In this document: one piece after another, positions 1 through 10,860 of the stretch
Layout of the letters: each line of letters starts with the position of its first letter
How positions within the stretch are numbered: the first letter of the stretch is position 1
DNA from: Ascarosepion bandense
Taxonomy: Eukaryota > Mollusca > Cephalopoda > Sepiida > Sepiidae
Direction of reading: 5' to 3'
NCBI GenBank assembly: GCA_037127315.1
Contig: JBBBDQ010000754.1
Location: 265,001 to 329,000, forward strand
DNA length: 64,000 nt
Notes under the pieces: model-generated
The model's input: only the letters and a program-made list of their open reading frames with translations
The model's database searches: none
Told to the model about the DNA's origin: nothing
Position numbers and translations under genes: made by a program

Positions 1-685
1 CTGCTAAGAAGGTCGGTTCACTGTAGAGGGCCAGGAAGTTTTTCCCCTCTGAATCCATCCTGCACATATATAAAACTACTATTCGTCCGTGTATTGAATA
101 CTGCTGCCATATCTGGTCGGGTTTCCCTGCTATTCTCCTTGGGGTTCTTGACAAAATCCAACGGAGAATCTCTAATGTGATCGATCTCGAATTCGCAGCG
201 CGGCTGTAGTCGCTCTCTTACCAGCGTGACGTGCCATCTCTGTGCCTCTTCTACAAATAATTTCACAGCTTCTGCTCCAATAAGCTTAGCTCACTGGTGT
301 CCCCTATGTATGAATTTACACGATCTACTAGACTATCAACTAGGTCCCACATTTTTACAGTGAAACCGATAAAATGTAACCGCAATTTCTACTCTAACAG
401 CTTCTTTTCTCGCACTTCTCGCCTGTGGAATTCCATTCTATATAATTGCTTCCCGGATAGCTACAATCTCCAGGAATTTAAATGTAATGTCCTTTCTCTT
501 TTTTTTACCATCCACTCTACCCCCACTACACCTGTATTCTCATCCGTCTATTACGCTCCTACTGACCTCCCATATAACTAACCATTCTTTCTCATTACTT
601 TTTTCTATGTAACCCCCTGCGCAAGAGTGGCAGTAAAAATGTCTTGCTTAGGCTGAAATGATTAAAAAACAAAAATAAAACAAAC
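1..685 (+). mobile_element. LINE-1oct 3' end (Jockey/CR1-group LINE), 5' truncated
   Basis: Translated with stops it reads the C-terminal part of the LINE reverse transcriptase ORF: KKVGSL, RARKFFPSESILH, RPCIEYCCHIWSG, LGVLDKIQRRI, then RLWNS and NLQEFKCNV near 430-490. The 3' UTR follows, ending with the family tail around 605-665 (CCCCTGCGCAAGAGTGGCAG, then a TGATTAAAAAA-type end). Several stops (for example near 208 and 260) make it a dead copy. The window boundary cuts its left side. The protein family is clear from many copies in this window; the clade name is from recalled resemblance. Confidence 0.85.
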
Positions 686-1089
686 TTCCTAACACGAAAG
701 AATCGATATTCCATTTGTCAATATACATTGAATTTCCAACGTTAAAATATGTATTTAAAGAAATGGCTATAAAACACTAAATGCATCCAAATATTATTGT
801 TCTCTTTACTTTTTTGCTTTACTTCTCCCTACGTATTTTCGTTACGTTTTCTTTTTATACTTTAAACAAACCTTCGTTCAATCGCAGGTATAACAGTCTA
901 ATATTCACAATTTTATATTTAACTTGCAGATGTGGTATGCTTATTCCTTGTACGTCAGGGGTCACCAATTTAGCTATAAGGAAATGGTTAATGTTTCTTT
1001 GATTCGGCCTTGTGTCAGACATAACCGAATTCCCTACAGCTTACAAGTTTTGTACAGAATTATCATCAGAATAATCAGAAGGCTATTTT
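686..1089. other. AT-rich spacer, nothing recognised
   Basis: About 400 bases between two LINE fragments. Short ORFs here lack domain character, and no repeat, tRNA-like box or terminal inverted repeat was seen. Confidence 0.5.
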
Positions 1090-2736
1090 CGTTAAGTTGG
1101 TATCAGATTGGAATATGTGAATAAGTGTAGAAGAGCAGTTGATGACTGTGCCTCTGAGGTCTCGTCATGGGTGAAAGCTGGCATTGATGCCTTCATACCC
1201 ACCAGGAAGTATTGCTTAAAACCTCATTCCTATCCGTGGTTCTCTCCGGCCTGCTCAGCCGCCATTGCCCACAGGAACCATTACTTCCGTCTATTCCGGA
1301 GACAGTCAACTGATCACAATAGGCGCCTGTTCACATCTGCTCGTAATGAGTGCAAGAGAACCCTAAATAACGCCAAACAGTTGTTTGCTGAGAGAATGCG
1401 ACAGCACATAGCTGACCGAAAGTTCGGCTCCAAGGACTATTGGAGGATGTGTAAACGAGTGCTCAACAATAGGAAACCCTCAATACCTCCTTTAATCCAT
1501 GGATTTGAGGTTCTCACGTCATCTGCGGAAAAAGCTGAGTGCTTTGCCCACAGATTCTCATCCAACTCCACATTCGACTCGTCCGGAGTACACCCACCCG
1601 ACTTCCCTATTAGAACCGAGGCCAAACTGCACGACGTATATATTACCTAGACAGTAGTATCCAGTGTAATTTCAAAACTCGACCCCCATAAGGCGTGTGG
1701 AGACGATGGAATCCCTGTGATAGTCTTTCAGAGGTATGCTCTTGAACTTTCCCCTGTCCTCTCTAAACTATTTAACGACTGCCTTTCTGCTTCCTGCTTT
1801 CCTGCATGCTGGAAGTTCTCTTCAGTCGTTCCAGTATTTAAGAATTGTGGTGAACCCTCGGACCCATCCAACAATCGCCCTATCAGTCTTCTACAGATAT
1901 TCGGGAAAGTATTCGAGGCTATAATCAATGTTGAAATAGTTCATCATCTCACCACCCTCCGACAGGCAATATGGATTCCGCTTTGCCAGGCCCACGGCCG
2001 ACCTGTTAACAACCGTAACAGAGTACATGCTACAGGCCCTTGATGAGTCTGACGAGGCTCGCGCGGTTGCTCTGGACATCTCCAAGGCTTTCGACAGGGT
2101 TTGGCACTCTGGCCTCCTATGCAAACTACGCGGTTATGGTAGTACCGGTCGCCTGCTTGACCTAATCCAATCTTTCTTAAATAACCGCAAAATGAAGGTC
2201 GTTCTGAATGGGCGTGCCTCTTCGTCCTACAGCACGAATGCTGGTGTCCCACAGGGCACTATACTGGGCCCGACGCTCTTGCTTATTTTCATCAACGACC
2301 TCCCAGATGAGATCAAGTCCCAAGTAGGCATCTACGCAGATGACACTACAATATACTCCCGCTCCAGTAACAAACCTGTCGTGGCAGACAGACATAATCT
2401 CGCTGCTGACCTTGAGCGGGATCTACACTCTGTGGTGAACTGGGGCAAGAAGTGGCTTGTCAACTTCAATTCCTCTAAGACCAAGCTGTTGTCTGTCAAC
2501 CATTACAGGCAACCTCTCCTGTCTCCCATAAGCATGGACCAAGCGATTCTCCTGGAGAGTAATACACTACGCCTCCTCGGACTTACCCTGTCCTCAGACC
2601 TCAAATGGAACCACTATATTGAATCCATAGCAAAATCTACTGCTAAGAAGGTTGGGTCACTATGTCGATCCAGGATGTTTTTTCCACCTGAATCCATCCT
2701 GCATATATACAAGTCAATATTTTGCATTTTGAAATA
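1090..2736 (+). pseudogene. LINE-1oct reverse transcriptase, central part, broken
   Basis: The longest RT-core copy in the window. The pre-RT region (1108-1647) ends at an in-frame TAG at 1648. The same frame continues with LDPHKACGDDGIP and RPISLLQIFGKVFE up to about 1960, where a frameshift moves it to the frame starting at 2027. There the catalytic core is intact: motif A LDISKAFDRVWH (Asp 17 of that segment), motif B NAGVPQGTILGP (about residues 71-82) and motif C YADD (103-106), followed by the thumb WGKKWLVNFNSSKTKLL. The endonuclease domain and the last third are missing; it breaks off after HIYKS near 2718. Non-functional as it stands. The Jockey/CR1-group assignment is from the AFDRVWH/GVPQG/YADD signature. 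Confidence 0.88.
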
Positions 2737-3454
2737 TAAATTTATTAAAAGGAAAGAATAGAACAAATTGTAGAAGTTAATGTGCAATTAGAAACATTAT
2801 TAAGAAGTAAAGGGTAGAATTCGTGTTCAATGATAAAGTTATGGATATAAAGATTTGTAGAAAATGTTTGTAGTAGTATTGTTGAAAGAGTATATGCGTA
2901 CGTACGTATGTATGTATGTATTCAGTAGGAATGTCGCTGGAGGGAGAAGAAGAAGTAAAAGGAATCACTACATGGGAAAGAAGGAGAAAGAGAACAAGGT
3001 GCGACCTGATCTTATCTCCGGGTTGTTTTGAAGCTGAAGTTACATTTTAGTTTTGTCTTTCTCGCTGCTTCCATCTGACTGACTGACTGACTGATTGATG
3101 CTGATCGGGGTCCTTTTATTGTCATACGATTTTTTCGCACGGACTCGCGAAGTCCTCAAGTCGTGCAAGTCGCTCCCATTGATGAAAAATCAATTTAATA
3201 CCTACTTGCGAAAACTGGTTTCGACTTTTTCTTTAAGCACATGGTCAATATTTTTTCTATTTGGGAAAACCAGGATTTCACTCATTGTTGTGAATTTTTG
3301 TAAAAGTGAAGAAGGTTGATTTTAATTCTTAATTTATTATTCACTACAAACTTATTATATTCTCTATGGTCTTTCTTGTTTTTTTTTTCGCGTTTCTTCT
3401 ATCGCCTTTTACGCAACGTCTTCGTTGTTGTTTCCAACATCAATCTACGAAATG
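2737..3454. other. Spacer with short tetranucleotide tracts
   Basis: Contains a CGTA/TGTA-type tract near 2893-2921 and a (CTGA)n tract near 3072-3098. No coding family, TIR or RNA gene seen. Confidence 0.5.
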
Positions 3455-3627
3455 TTTGAAAATATTGGTATGGTCAAAGACGCATTTCAGAAGTTAACCT
3501 TCCGACTGAAAGACAGAAAAATCTTATTAGAAACAAAGAGAAGATCTCTGGATTACTCTAGGTATCTGTCCTTCTGTATGGAAGTGAATGCTAGACGATC
3601 CCATCAAAGATTAAGGAGAGGCTTGAG
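3455..3627 (+). mobile_element. RTE-like LINE fragment, left half
   Basis: Reads MVKDAFQKLTFRL then LETKRRSLDY and YGSE-type sequence, matching the stretch MAKDAFQK...LDCYVMSVLQYGSEC in the better RTE copies at 19.1-19.8 kb and 50.7-51.5 kb. The frame is broken. The same element resumes at about 4012 with WFYRRML-type sequence, so it was split by the SINE-B pair between. Confidence 0.7.
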
Positions 3628-3823
3628 ATTTTTTTTTTAATCATATCACCCCAAGCAAGGCGAAAACGCCACTGATGCGCAGGGGGCTACGTGAGAAGGA
3701 AAAGATTGGAAAAGAGAAAACCGGAAACCACATCCTAACCAGGAAACAAGGGATGAGCCTCTTCACCTGTTCAATAGACGTGGGTGGAGTGTGAACCAGG
3801 CGATAGTTTAGTCTAGCTACTCC
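3628..3823 (-). mobile_element. SINE-B copy 1 (short element with LINE-1oct tail)
   Basis: On the minus strand: a GGAGTAGCTAGACTAAAC head, a box-B-like GGTTCACACTCCAC, a body with GAAGAGGCTCATCCCTTG, then the LINE-1oct-type 3' tail (GCCCCCTGCGCATCAGTGGC ... TTGCTTGGGGTG) and an A-run (T-run at 3629-3638). Another copy is at 53042-53242 on the plus strand. Sharing a 3' tail with a LINE is the usual sign of a SINE mobilised by that LINE. Confidence 0.7.
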
Positions 3824-3855
3824 AATTGAAAAAAATAAAATAAAATAAAAAAAAA

Positions 3856-3985
3856 GAGTGAAAAGATTGGAAAAGAGAAAAACCGGAAACCACATCCTAA
3901 CCAGGAAACAAGGGATGAGCCTCTTCACCTGTTCAATAGACGTGGGTGGAGTGTGAACCGGGCGATAGTTTAGTCTATCTACTCC
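3856..3985 (-). mobile_element. SINE-B copy 2, tail-less tandem neighbour
   Basis: Near-identical to the head and body of copy 1 (same GATGAGCCTCTTCACCTG stretch) but lacking the LINE-type tail. The two copies are separated by an A-rich linker (3826-3855). Their similarity suggests a recent tandem duplication or insertion into the A-tail. Confidence 0.65.
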
Positions 3986-4011
3986 AGATATCAGAAAAAT
4001 GGTTTTACAGA

Positions 4012-4265
4012 AGGATGCTGAGGATTCCATAGAGAGAGTACTTGTGAAACGATGAAGTGTTGGAAAGTATGCAAACGAGAAGAAAACTGATAATAATATC
4101 AGGAAGAGAAAAAAAGTTTCATGGGACACGTAATAAGGAAGGAAGGCCTGGAGAAATTCGTACTCACAGGTCGGATAAATGGAAGAAGAGACAATGGAAA
4201 GCAGCCTGAGACGTACTTGTTAGCTCTGATCAAATGGTTAACAGAGCAGGGCTTAGAATAGATAC
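4012..4265 (+). mobile_element. RTE-like LINE fragment, right half
   Basis: Reads WFYRRML, then broken-frame equivalents of RKRQLKFLGH, RKEGLE, LTG and GRRDNGKQP, matching the C-terminus of other RTE copies in the window. It continues the fragment ending at 3627, across the inserted SINE-B pair. Confidence 0.7.
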
Positions 4266-4451
4266 ATAGCGAAAAATTAGGATTAATTTATTAGCCGAAA
4301 AACTTTTCGCATCAAGGTGTGAAATTTCACGAGTTTTGTTTTGGATTCGCTTATGCGTGTGTTTGAAGCAATGTTTTGTAAATTCGAGTAAATTTGTTTA
4401 TTTCTAACAAAATCAAAGAGTCAGTGCTTAACATTTGAATTTCTGAAATCT

Positions 4452-5294
4452 AGATTTTGTTTTGAAAGCGATACACTGCGTGTCCTCGGGTGTGAGAACA
4501 CCAGACCTCAAGTGGAATAACTATATAGAATTTATAGCTAAATCCGCTGCTAAGAAAGTTGGTTCTCTGTGTAGGGCCAGGAAGTTTTTCCCGTCCGAAA
4601 CAATCCTGCACATATACAAGTCTACCATCCGCCCGTGTATTGAGTATTGCTGCGATATATGGTCCGGTGCTCCTGCTATCCACTTAGGTGTCCTCGACCG
4701 AATCCAGCGGAGAATATGTAATGTGATCGATCTCGATTTGGCAGCTAGGATACAGTCGCTTTCTCACCGACGCAGTGTGGCTTCTCTGTTTCTCTTCTAC
4801 AAATACTTTCACAGCATCTGCATCGATAAACTTAGCTCACTGGTACCCCATATACGAATTTCCTCAAGCCACAAGATTTTACTGTGAAGCCAATAAATTG
4901 TACAGGCAAATTCTACTCCACAACTTCTTTTCTCGAACTTCCCGCCTGTGGAATTATCTTCCGCATACTTGCTTTCCTGACATTTAAAATCTCCAAGAAT
5001 TTAAATGTAAAGTTAATAGTCATCTCTTGTCTCACTAACTTTCATCCTCTCTCTCATGCTTTTCTACATCCACCCCACACTTATCAGTACTCTCTTCCTG
5101 ACACCCCCTGCAACCTCTCACTCCTCATAGCATTCCTCCTCGTCCACCCAACTCTTAGCAGTAATCTCTTTCCTCTCCTACTCTCTTCCTGACACCCCCT
5201 GCAACCTCTCACTCTTCATAACATTCCTTATGTAACCCCCTGCACAACAGTGGCAGTAAATTGCCTTGCTTGGGGCAACACGATTAAAAAAAAT
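4452..5294 (+). mobile_element. LINE-1oct 3' end copy
   Basis: One frame is open from 4462 to 4887, reading KWNNYIEFIAKSAAKKVGSL, FFPSETILHIYKSTIRPC, IEYCCDIWSGAPAIHLGVL and RSVASLFLFYKYFHS. It then shifts into the frame carrying TSFLELPACG. The 3' UTR has two or three copies of a C-rich minisatellite-like segment (CTCTTCCTGACACCCCCTGC, at about 5094 and 5185). It ends with the family tail at 5226-5294 (CCTTGCTTGGGGCAACACG, ATTAAAAAAA). Truncated at its 5' end. Confidence 0.85.
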
Positions 5295-6743
5295 ATAGTT
5301 CCAATCACACTGAACACAATATAACATTCAGAAAATTTTAAAAATATCTGAATATTACAATTGTTTCTTTAATTTACGAACTTTTTTACCCTTGCATCAT
5401 TCTAATATGCGTATATATGAATTTAAATAAATGATGGTATTTCGAAACTTTTGAATTTTTAAAATAATTTTTCAGTAATGAAAAACCTTGTCTAGAATGC
5501 TCACAGCTTAAACTAATGGATAGGAGAACATTTCCTGAAGATATAAAGTTTTAATTAAAAATGATTTTATGTGTTGATTTTACTTCTCAAAAATAAATCG
5601 TGGCACGTCTATTTCCAACTCGAGAAGAATTTTTTATACGCTCAGAATAAAAGCTCTGGGGTAATAAATAGTAAAATATCTTAACTGATCGACAGCGTGT
5701 TGTCAGAGGGCCCAGCCGCATCTGCCATCCACACTTCTACGTGATTCCTCTTCTTCGGCTGCCGGCTGAGCCTTCTTCGCCACCACCACCAACAGAGGTG
5801 AGAGAGAAATGAGAGAAGATAACCATCCCGTTGCTTGGATGCGAGCAGGTGCTAATTATCATGTGACCTTGTTTACTGCCGAGGGTTAGACCCAAACTAT
5901 ATTCTCCATACTTGTGATCAAATATAAAATTAGAGTTTAATAAAGCCATGAAACACGATAGGAAAAACCAATTCTGCCTGTTGTTTACAATTATATCTTA
6001 AAGACCTTGGGAATGTTATAAACATGTTTCTCCTTGTAAAAAATCTTCCATCGATCATTCAATCACCACTTTTCTGAAATATATATATATATATATATAA
6101 AAACTTAAAAAGCAAAAAAGCATAGGATGAAATTTATAAAAAAAATATATAGCTGTTCTTGCATTTATGTTTCATTCGTCTTAGCCTTGAAATCACAATC
6201 GCTTCGCTTAACCTATTGTTATTTTTTTTCAAGATGTTGGACCATACATTCTGAACGTCTATCAGCCGTAGTGAAAATAGTCGGAAAAAATGGCGACTCA
6301 TTTCAATCATTCAGATACTGTCATAATTTAGAAAGAAATTTTTTTTATTGCTAGAAGATATGACACTTCAAAGAAAAAAAAGGGTCCTAAATGGTAACAG
6401 CGTCAGTGGATTGGAAGAATGATTCAGTCGATTGAATAAATGTGGTTAAGCGTTTCAAATATCGGACATATTCAATGAAGACATTTTTTGCATTTTTTAT
6501 TTTTTAATATCAGAGTAAGTTGCATGAACGTTGTAAGAAATAACATGAAGACATCAACAAGGCGGAAAACAACAAAAAAATAATTTTAACAAGAAAGAAA
6601 AATACAGAAATAAAGAAGGAAATAGGAAGACGAGAAGGAAAAAAAGAAAGAAAAGAATGAAATTAGAAGTAAAAATAAAACAGAAGAAAATGAAAGATGT
6701 AGAGAAAGAAGAATGGTCGGAGAAAAACAAAGAAGAAAGAAGA
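5295..6743. other. AT-rich spacer, no recognised gene
   Basis: Contains a short (AT)n run near 6082-6098 and an A-rich purine stretch near 6580-6740 that creates low-complexity F/S/L-rich ORFs on the minus strand. A more GC-rich patch near 5690-5790 shows no recognisable domain. Confidence 0.45.
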
Positions 6744-6881
6744 ATTTTTTTTATAATCGTGTCACGAAAGCAAGGCATTTAACTGCTACTGTTGTGCAGG
6801 GGGTTACATAGGAGGAATGTTACGAGAAAGAGTGACAGGTTACAAGGGGTGTCAGGAAGTGGGTAAGAGAAGTATGAGAAT

Positions 6882-6920
<39 letters not shown>

Positions 6921-7074
6921 CGGACTTTTCATATCTATCTTTTTTATAATTATATCGCATCAAGCAAGACATTTTACTGCCACTTTTGAGCAAAGGGTTA
7001 CAAAGGAGGAAAGTTACGAGAAAGAGTGACAAGTTACGGGGGTGTCAGGAAGTGGGTAAGAGATGGACGAGAAT

Positions 7075-7109
<35 letters not shown>

Positions 7110-7192
7110 GTCTATCTCGGTCTTTCCACATCTATCTATCTATCTGTCTATCTTGGTCTTTCCGTATCAATCTATCTATCTAGGTCTTTCTG

Positions 7193-7254
<62 letters not shown>

Positions 7255-7304
7255 GGTCTTTCCGTATCTATCTATCTATCTATCTATCTATCTAGGTCTT
7301 TCCG

Positions 7305-7362
<58 letters not shown>

Positions 7363-7372
7363 GGTCTTTCCG

Positions 7373-7417
<45 letters not shown>

Positions 7418-7608
7418 GGTCTTTCCGTATCTATCTATCTATCTATCTATCTATCTCGGACTTTTCATATCTATCTTTTTTATAATCATATCGCATCAAG
7501 CAAGACATTTTACTGCACTTTTGAGCAAAGGGTTACAAAGGAGGAAAGTTACGAGAAAGAGTGACAAGTTACGGGGGTGTCAGGAAGTGGGTAAGAGAAG
7601 GACGAGAA

Positions 7609-7660
<52 letters not shown>

Positions 7661-7685
7661 CGGACTTTTCATATCTATCTATCTG
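6744..7685 (-). repeat. Tandem LINE-1oct tails interleaved with (CTAT)n
   Basis: Three near-identical copies of the LINE 3' tail, each reading (plus strand) a T-run, AAGCAAGRCATTTWACTGC, AGGGGTTAC-type sequence, then GTGTCAGGAAGTGGGTAAGAG (starting about 6744, 6930 and 7470). Each is followed by a CTAT/CTAG tract (about 6883-6920, 7075-7465, 7612-7660) and a CGGACTTTTCATATCTATC junction. The long middle tract has periodic GGTCTTTCCGTATCTATCT interruptions, so it is a higher-order array. ORFs of YLSI repeats here are artefacts of the tetranucleotide. Confidence 0.75.
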
Positions 7686-7850
7686 TTTTTTTACAATCAT
7701 ATCGCCCGAAGCAATCATATTGCCACTGTTGAGCAGGGGGTTATATAGGAGGAAAGTTATGAGAAAGAGTGACAGGTTATAGGGGTGTCTAGAAGAGGGT
7801 AAGAGAAGGATGAGAATACTAATAAGAGTGGGGTGGACGGAGAAATCAGC

Positions 7851-7885
<35 letters not shown>

Positions 7886-8350
7886 CAAATTAATGAATCA
7901 GGAGATGACTATTTACTTTACATTTGAATTCTTGAAGATTGTAGCTGTCGCGGAAGCAAGTAAGGGAATTCCATAGGGGGAAGTGCGAGAAAAGCTGATG
8001 CAGGAGAATTTGCTTTTAAAATTTATTGGTTTAACAGCAAAAGTGTGGGACCTAGTTGATAATCTTGTGGCTCGAGTAAATTCATACAAAGTGGGTACCA
8101 GTAAGCTAAGTTCATCAGGGCAGAAGCCATGGAAGTATTTGTAGAAGTGACACAGGGAAGCCACATTGCGCCAGTGAGAATATGACTGTATCCGAGCTGC
8201 TAAGTCGGGATCTATCACATTACATATTATCCGTTGGATTTTGTCTAGGACACCTAGGTGGATAGCAGGAGCACCCGACAAGATATGGCAGCAGTATTCA
8301 ATGCACGGGCTGATGGTAGATTTGTATATGTGCAGGATTGATTCAGAAGC
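7686..8350 (-). mobile_element. LINE-1oct 3' end copy
   Basis: Minus strand: SGAPAIHLGVLDKIQRIICN at the 5' side (8281 downward), then NVASLCHFYKYFHGFCPDEL, TRATRLSTRSHTF and a diverged end, open to 7913. A 3' UTR follows with an internal (AG)n tract at 7853-7881, and the tail at 7686-7760. 5' truncated near 8350. Confidence 0.82.
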
Positions 8351-8351
8351 T

Positions 8352-8512
8352 GCTGGGGTAGAATTTGCGTTTACAATTTATTGGTTTCACAGTAAAAGGG
8401 TGGGGCCTAGTTGATAATCTTGTGGCTTAAGTAAATTCATATAGAGGGGGTAACAGTGAGCTAAGTTCATCGGGGTAGAACCCCTGAAAGTATTTCTAGA
8501 ATAGACAGAGGG
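8352..8512 (-). mobile_element. LINE-1oct fragment, internal
   Basis: Repeats the segment encoding the TRATRLSTRSH...VKPINCK region on the minus strand (GTAGAATTTGCGTTTACAAT through ATAGAGGGGGTAACAGTGAG). It is directly upstream of the previous copy in the same orientation, giving a partial tandem. Low-complexity AG-rich sequence follows to about 8660. Confidence 0.7.
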
Positions 8513-8667
8513 GAGAAGAAAGGACGTTAGTCGAAATAAAACAAAACGATAGAAAAGAAATAAAACGTAGAAAAGGGAAAAAAATGGAAGTGAAATGGTA
8601 GAATAAAAAGAAAGATTAAGAAAAGAACAAGAAAACAAGAGTAAAAAATATTATTAAAAAAAAACGA

Positions 8668-9598
8668 AGCTGCTATCTAATAACCACAACAGACAATCGT
8701 TCCTCCCGCTCATTCCCATGGATCAGGCTTCTCTCCTTGAAAGTGAAACACTGCGCCTCATCGGGTTAACTCTCACACCAGACCTCAAGTGGAATAACTA
8801 TATAGAATCTATAACTAAATTCGCTGCTAAGAAAGTTGGTTCTGTGTGTAGGGCCAGGAAGTTTTTCCCGTCCGAAACAATCATGCACATATATAAATCT
8901 ACCATCCGCCCGTGCATTGAGTATTGCTGCCATATCTGGTCCAGTGCTCCTGCTACTGACTTAGGTGTCCTCGACCGAATCCAACGGAGAATCTGTTATG
9001 TGATCAATCCCGACTTGGCAGCTATCATACAGTCACTTTCTCACCGACGCAGTGTGGCTTCCCTGTGTCTCTTGTACAAATACTTTCACGGCTTCTACTC
9101 CGATGATCTTAGCTCACTGGTACCCCCTATATATGAATTTCCTCGAGCCACATGATTAGCAACTAGGTCCCATCCTTTTACTGTGAAAACAATAAATTGT
9201 AAACGCAAATTCTACTCCACAGCTTCTTTTCTCGCACTTCCCGCCTGTGGAATTCTCTTCCGCATACTTGCTTTCCCGACAGTTACAATCTCCAAGAATT
9301 TAAATCTAAAGTCAATAGTCATCTCACTAATTTACATCCTCTTTCTCATGATTTTCTACATCCACCCCACTCTCATCAGTACGCTCTTCCCTCTTCTACT
9401 CTCTTCCTGACACCTCCTGCAATCTCTCAATCCTCATAACATTTCTCCTCGTCCACCCCAGTCTCATCAGTAATCTCTTCCCTCTCCTACTCTCTTCCTG
9501 ACACCTCCTGCAACCTCTCAATCCTCATAACATTCCTCCTATGGAACCCCCTGCAAAACAGTGGCAGGAAAATGCCTGGCTCGGGCGATACGATTATA
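8668..9598 (+). mobile_element. LINE-1oct 3' end copy with long open segment
   Basis: Open from 8718 to 9152: MDQASLLESETLRLIGLTL, DLKWNNYIESITKFAAKKVG, RKFFPSETIMHIYKSTIRPC, then YKYFHGFYSDDLSSLVPPIY, ending at a TGA. A further frame from 9183 has the conserved end (YSTASFLALPACGILFRILA). The 3' UTR carries C-rich repeats (TCTTCCTGACACCTCCTGCA at about 9402 and 9490) and the tail at 9541-9598, slightly mutated (CCCCTGCAAAACAGTGGCAG). Confidence 0.85.
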
Positions 9599-9616
9599 AA
9601 AACAAAAATCTATACT

Positions 9617-9697
9617 ATTATAATATGGATACAAAATGGAGTATTAATTCTACATTACAACCAATATATAAACTGATCTCTCACTTTATGGTCACAG
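9617..9697. mobile_element. MITE-M copy (short inverted-repeat element)
   Basis: Begins GGATACAAAATGGAGTATTA and ends AACTGATCTCTCACTTTATG, an imperfect inverted repeat. Related copies are at 21824-21890, 29644-29715, 29891-29965 and 32598-32685, where the arms are clearer (AAAATGGGGGATC / GCTCCCTCATTTT). No coding capacity. Confidence 0.5.
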
Positions 9698-9905
9698 TCA
9701 TCCTTCTCTCATGCTCCTTTCTCCATTCACTCCACTCTCATCAGTATTCTCATCCTTCTCTTACCCACTTCCTGACACCCCCTATAACCTGTCACTCTTT
9801 CTCATAACTTTCCTCCTATGTAACCCCCTGCACAAGAGTGCCAGTAAAATGTCTTGCTCGAGGTGACACGATTATAAAATAAAAAATAAAATAAAATAAA
9901 AATAA
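9698..9905 (+). mobile_element. LINE-1oct 3' UTR fragment
   Basis: C-rich LINE 3' UTR (CCTTCTCTTACCCACTTCCT) followed by the tail CCCCTGCACAAGAGTGCCAG, TGTCTTGCTCGAGGTGACAC and an AAAATAAAATA tail. No coding sequence remains. Confidence 0.75.
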
Positions 9906-9984
9906 GTAAAACAGTCACGAAAAAAGAAAGTAAGAAGTTAATGGAAAAAGAAAAAAAAGGGGGTAGAGGGAATAATGAAGAATC

Positions 9985-10365
9985 TAAGATTTTTTTTTTA
10001 ATCATTTCACCCCGAGCAAGGCGGAAACGCCACTGATGTGCAGGGGGCTACATAAATGTAAAAAGATTAATTAGAAAAGAGTGAGGAGTACAAACTAGTT
10101 AGAAAGGAGCAATAGAAAGCTGAGAAAGCAGGTGTGATGACAGATACATAGGTGGAGAGAAAGTGAAGGATATACGGGGGTGGGGAGAGAGCTAGAGTCT
10201 AGTGGTTAATAGATGAGTATTGACATTGCATTTAAATTTCTAGAGGTTGTAGCCGTCAGGAAAGCAAGAATATGGGAGCGAGTTCCACAGGCGGGAAGTG
10301 TGAGAGAAGAAGCTGCAGGAGTAGAATTGTCGTCGGAATTTGGCTAACCTGACTGTGAACGGGTG
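9985..10365 (-). mobile_element. LINE-1oct 3' end fused to 5S-like sequence
   Basis: T-run at 9991-9998, tail (CCCGAGCAAGGCGGAAACGC), 3' UTR, and C-terminal codons for PACG...SFALPAC-type sequence up to CTGACTGTGAACGGGTGGG. At about 10365 the LINE stops abruptly and 5S-like sequence starts. The body is nearly identical to the copies at 10517-10860, 45505-45846 and 60823-61388, so this is a younger subfamily. Confidence 0.8.
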
Positions 10366-10516
10366 GGTATTCAACACGATATAGCCGATATCCACTGCAC
10401 CACAACGTACATCCGTCACTAAATACTTACAGCACCTGGTATTCCCAAGCGGTCACCCGTCTAAGTACTGACCTGGCTCGATGCTGCTTAACTTCGGTGA
10501 TCGGCCGAGAACCTGT
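10366..10516 (-). rRNA. 5S rRNA pseudogene, rearranged around a SINE head
   Basis: On the minus strand, 10516-10427 matches 5S rRNA from about nucleotide 28 to the 3' end (GGTTCTCGGCCGATCACCGA, AGTTAAGCAGCATCGAG, GGGTGACCGCTTGGGAATAC, CAGGTGCTGT). Next (10426-10392) comes a SINE1-type head with box A (GTGGTGCAGTGG). Then 10391-10366 resembles the 5S 5' end (CGGCTATATCGTGTTGAATA). So the 5S pieces are out of order and separated by SINE sequence, and the whole is bracketed by LINE tails. The 3' piece is unmistakable; the 5' piece is short and inferred. Confidence 0.8.
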
Positions 10517-10860
10517 GTTTTTTTTTTAATCATTTCACCCCGAGCAAGGCGGAAACGCCACTGATGTGCAGGGGGTTACATAAATGTATAAAGATTAATT
10601 AGAAAAGAGTGAGGTGTACAAGCTAGTTAGAAAGGAACAATAGAAAGCTGAGAAAGCAGGTGCGATGACAGATACATAGGTGGAGAGAAAGGGAAGGTTA
10701 TAGAGGGGTGGGGAGAGAGCTAGAGTCCAGTGGTTAGTAGATGAGTATTGACTTTGCATTTAAATTTCTGGAGGTTGTAGCCGTCAGGAAACAAGAATAC
10801 GGGAGCGAGTTCCACAGGCGGGAAGTGCGAGAGAAGAAGCTGCAGGAGAAGAATTGTCAA
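10517..10860 (-). mobile_element. LINE-1oct 3' end, young subfamily
   Basis: The T-run starts directly at the 5S junction (10517-10526). Tail, 3' UTR and the last codons follow, up to GCAGGAGAAGAATTGTC near 10858, where the LINE ends. Very similar to 9985-10365. Confidence 0.8.

Noticed and set aside
5737..5949. Small ORF in a GC-richer patch as an exon
   Set aside because: Low-complexity GGGGEEG stretch from a CCACCA run; no homology recognised.
6883..7748. ORFs made of YLSI repeats (up to 140 codons)
   Set aside because: They are translations of the CTAT microsatellite in its open frames; no start context or domain.
10427..10516. Functional 5S rRNA gene
   Set aside because: The first ~28 nucleotides are missing or displaced and it is fused to LINE tails.
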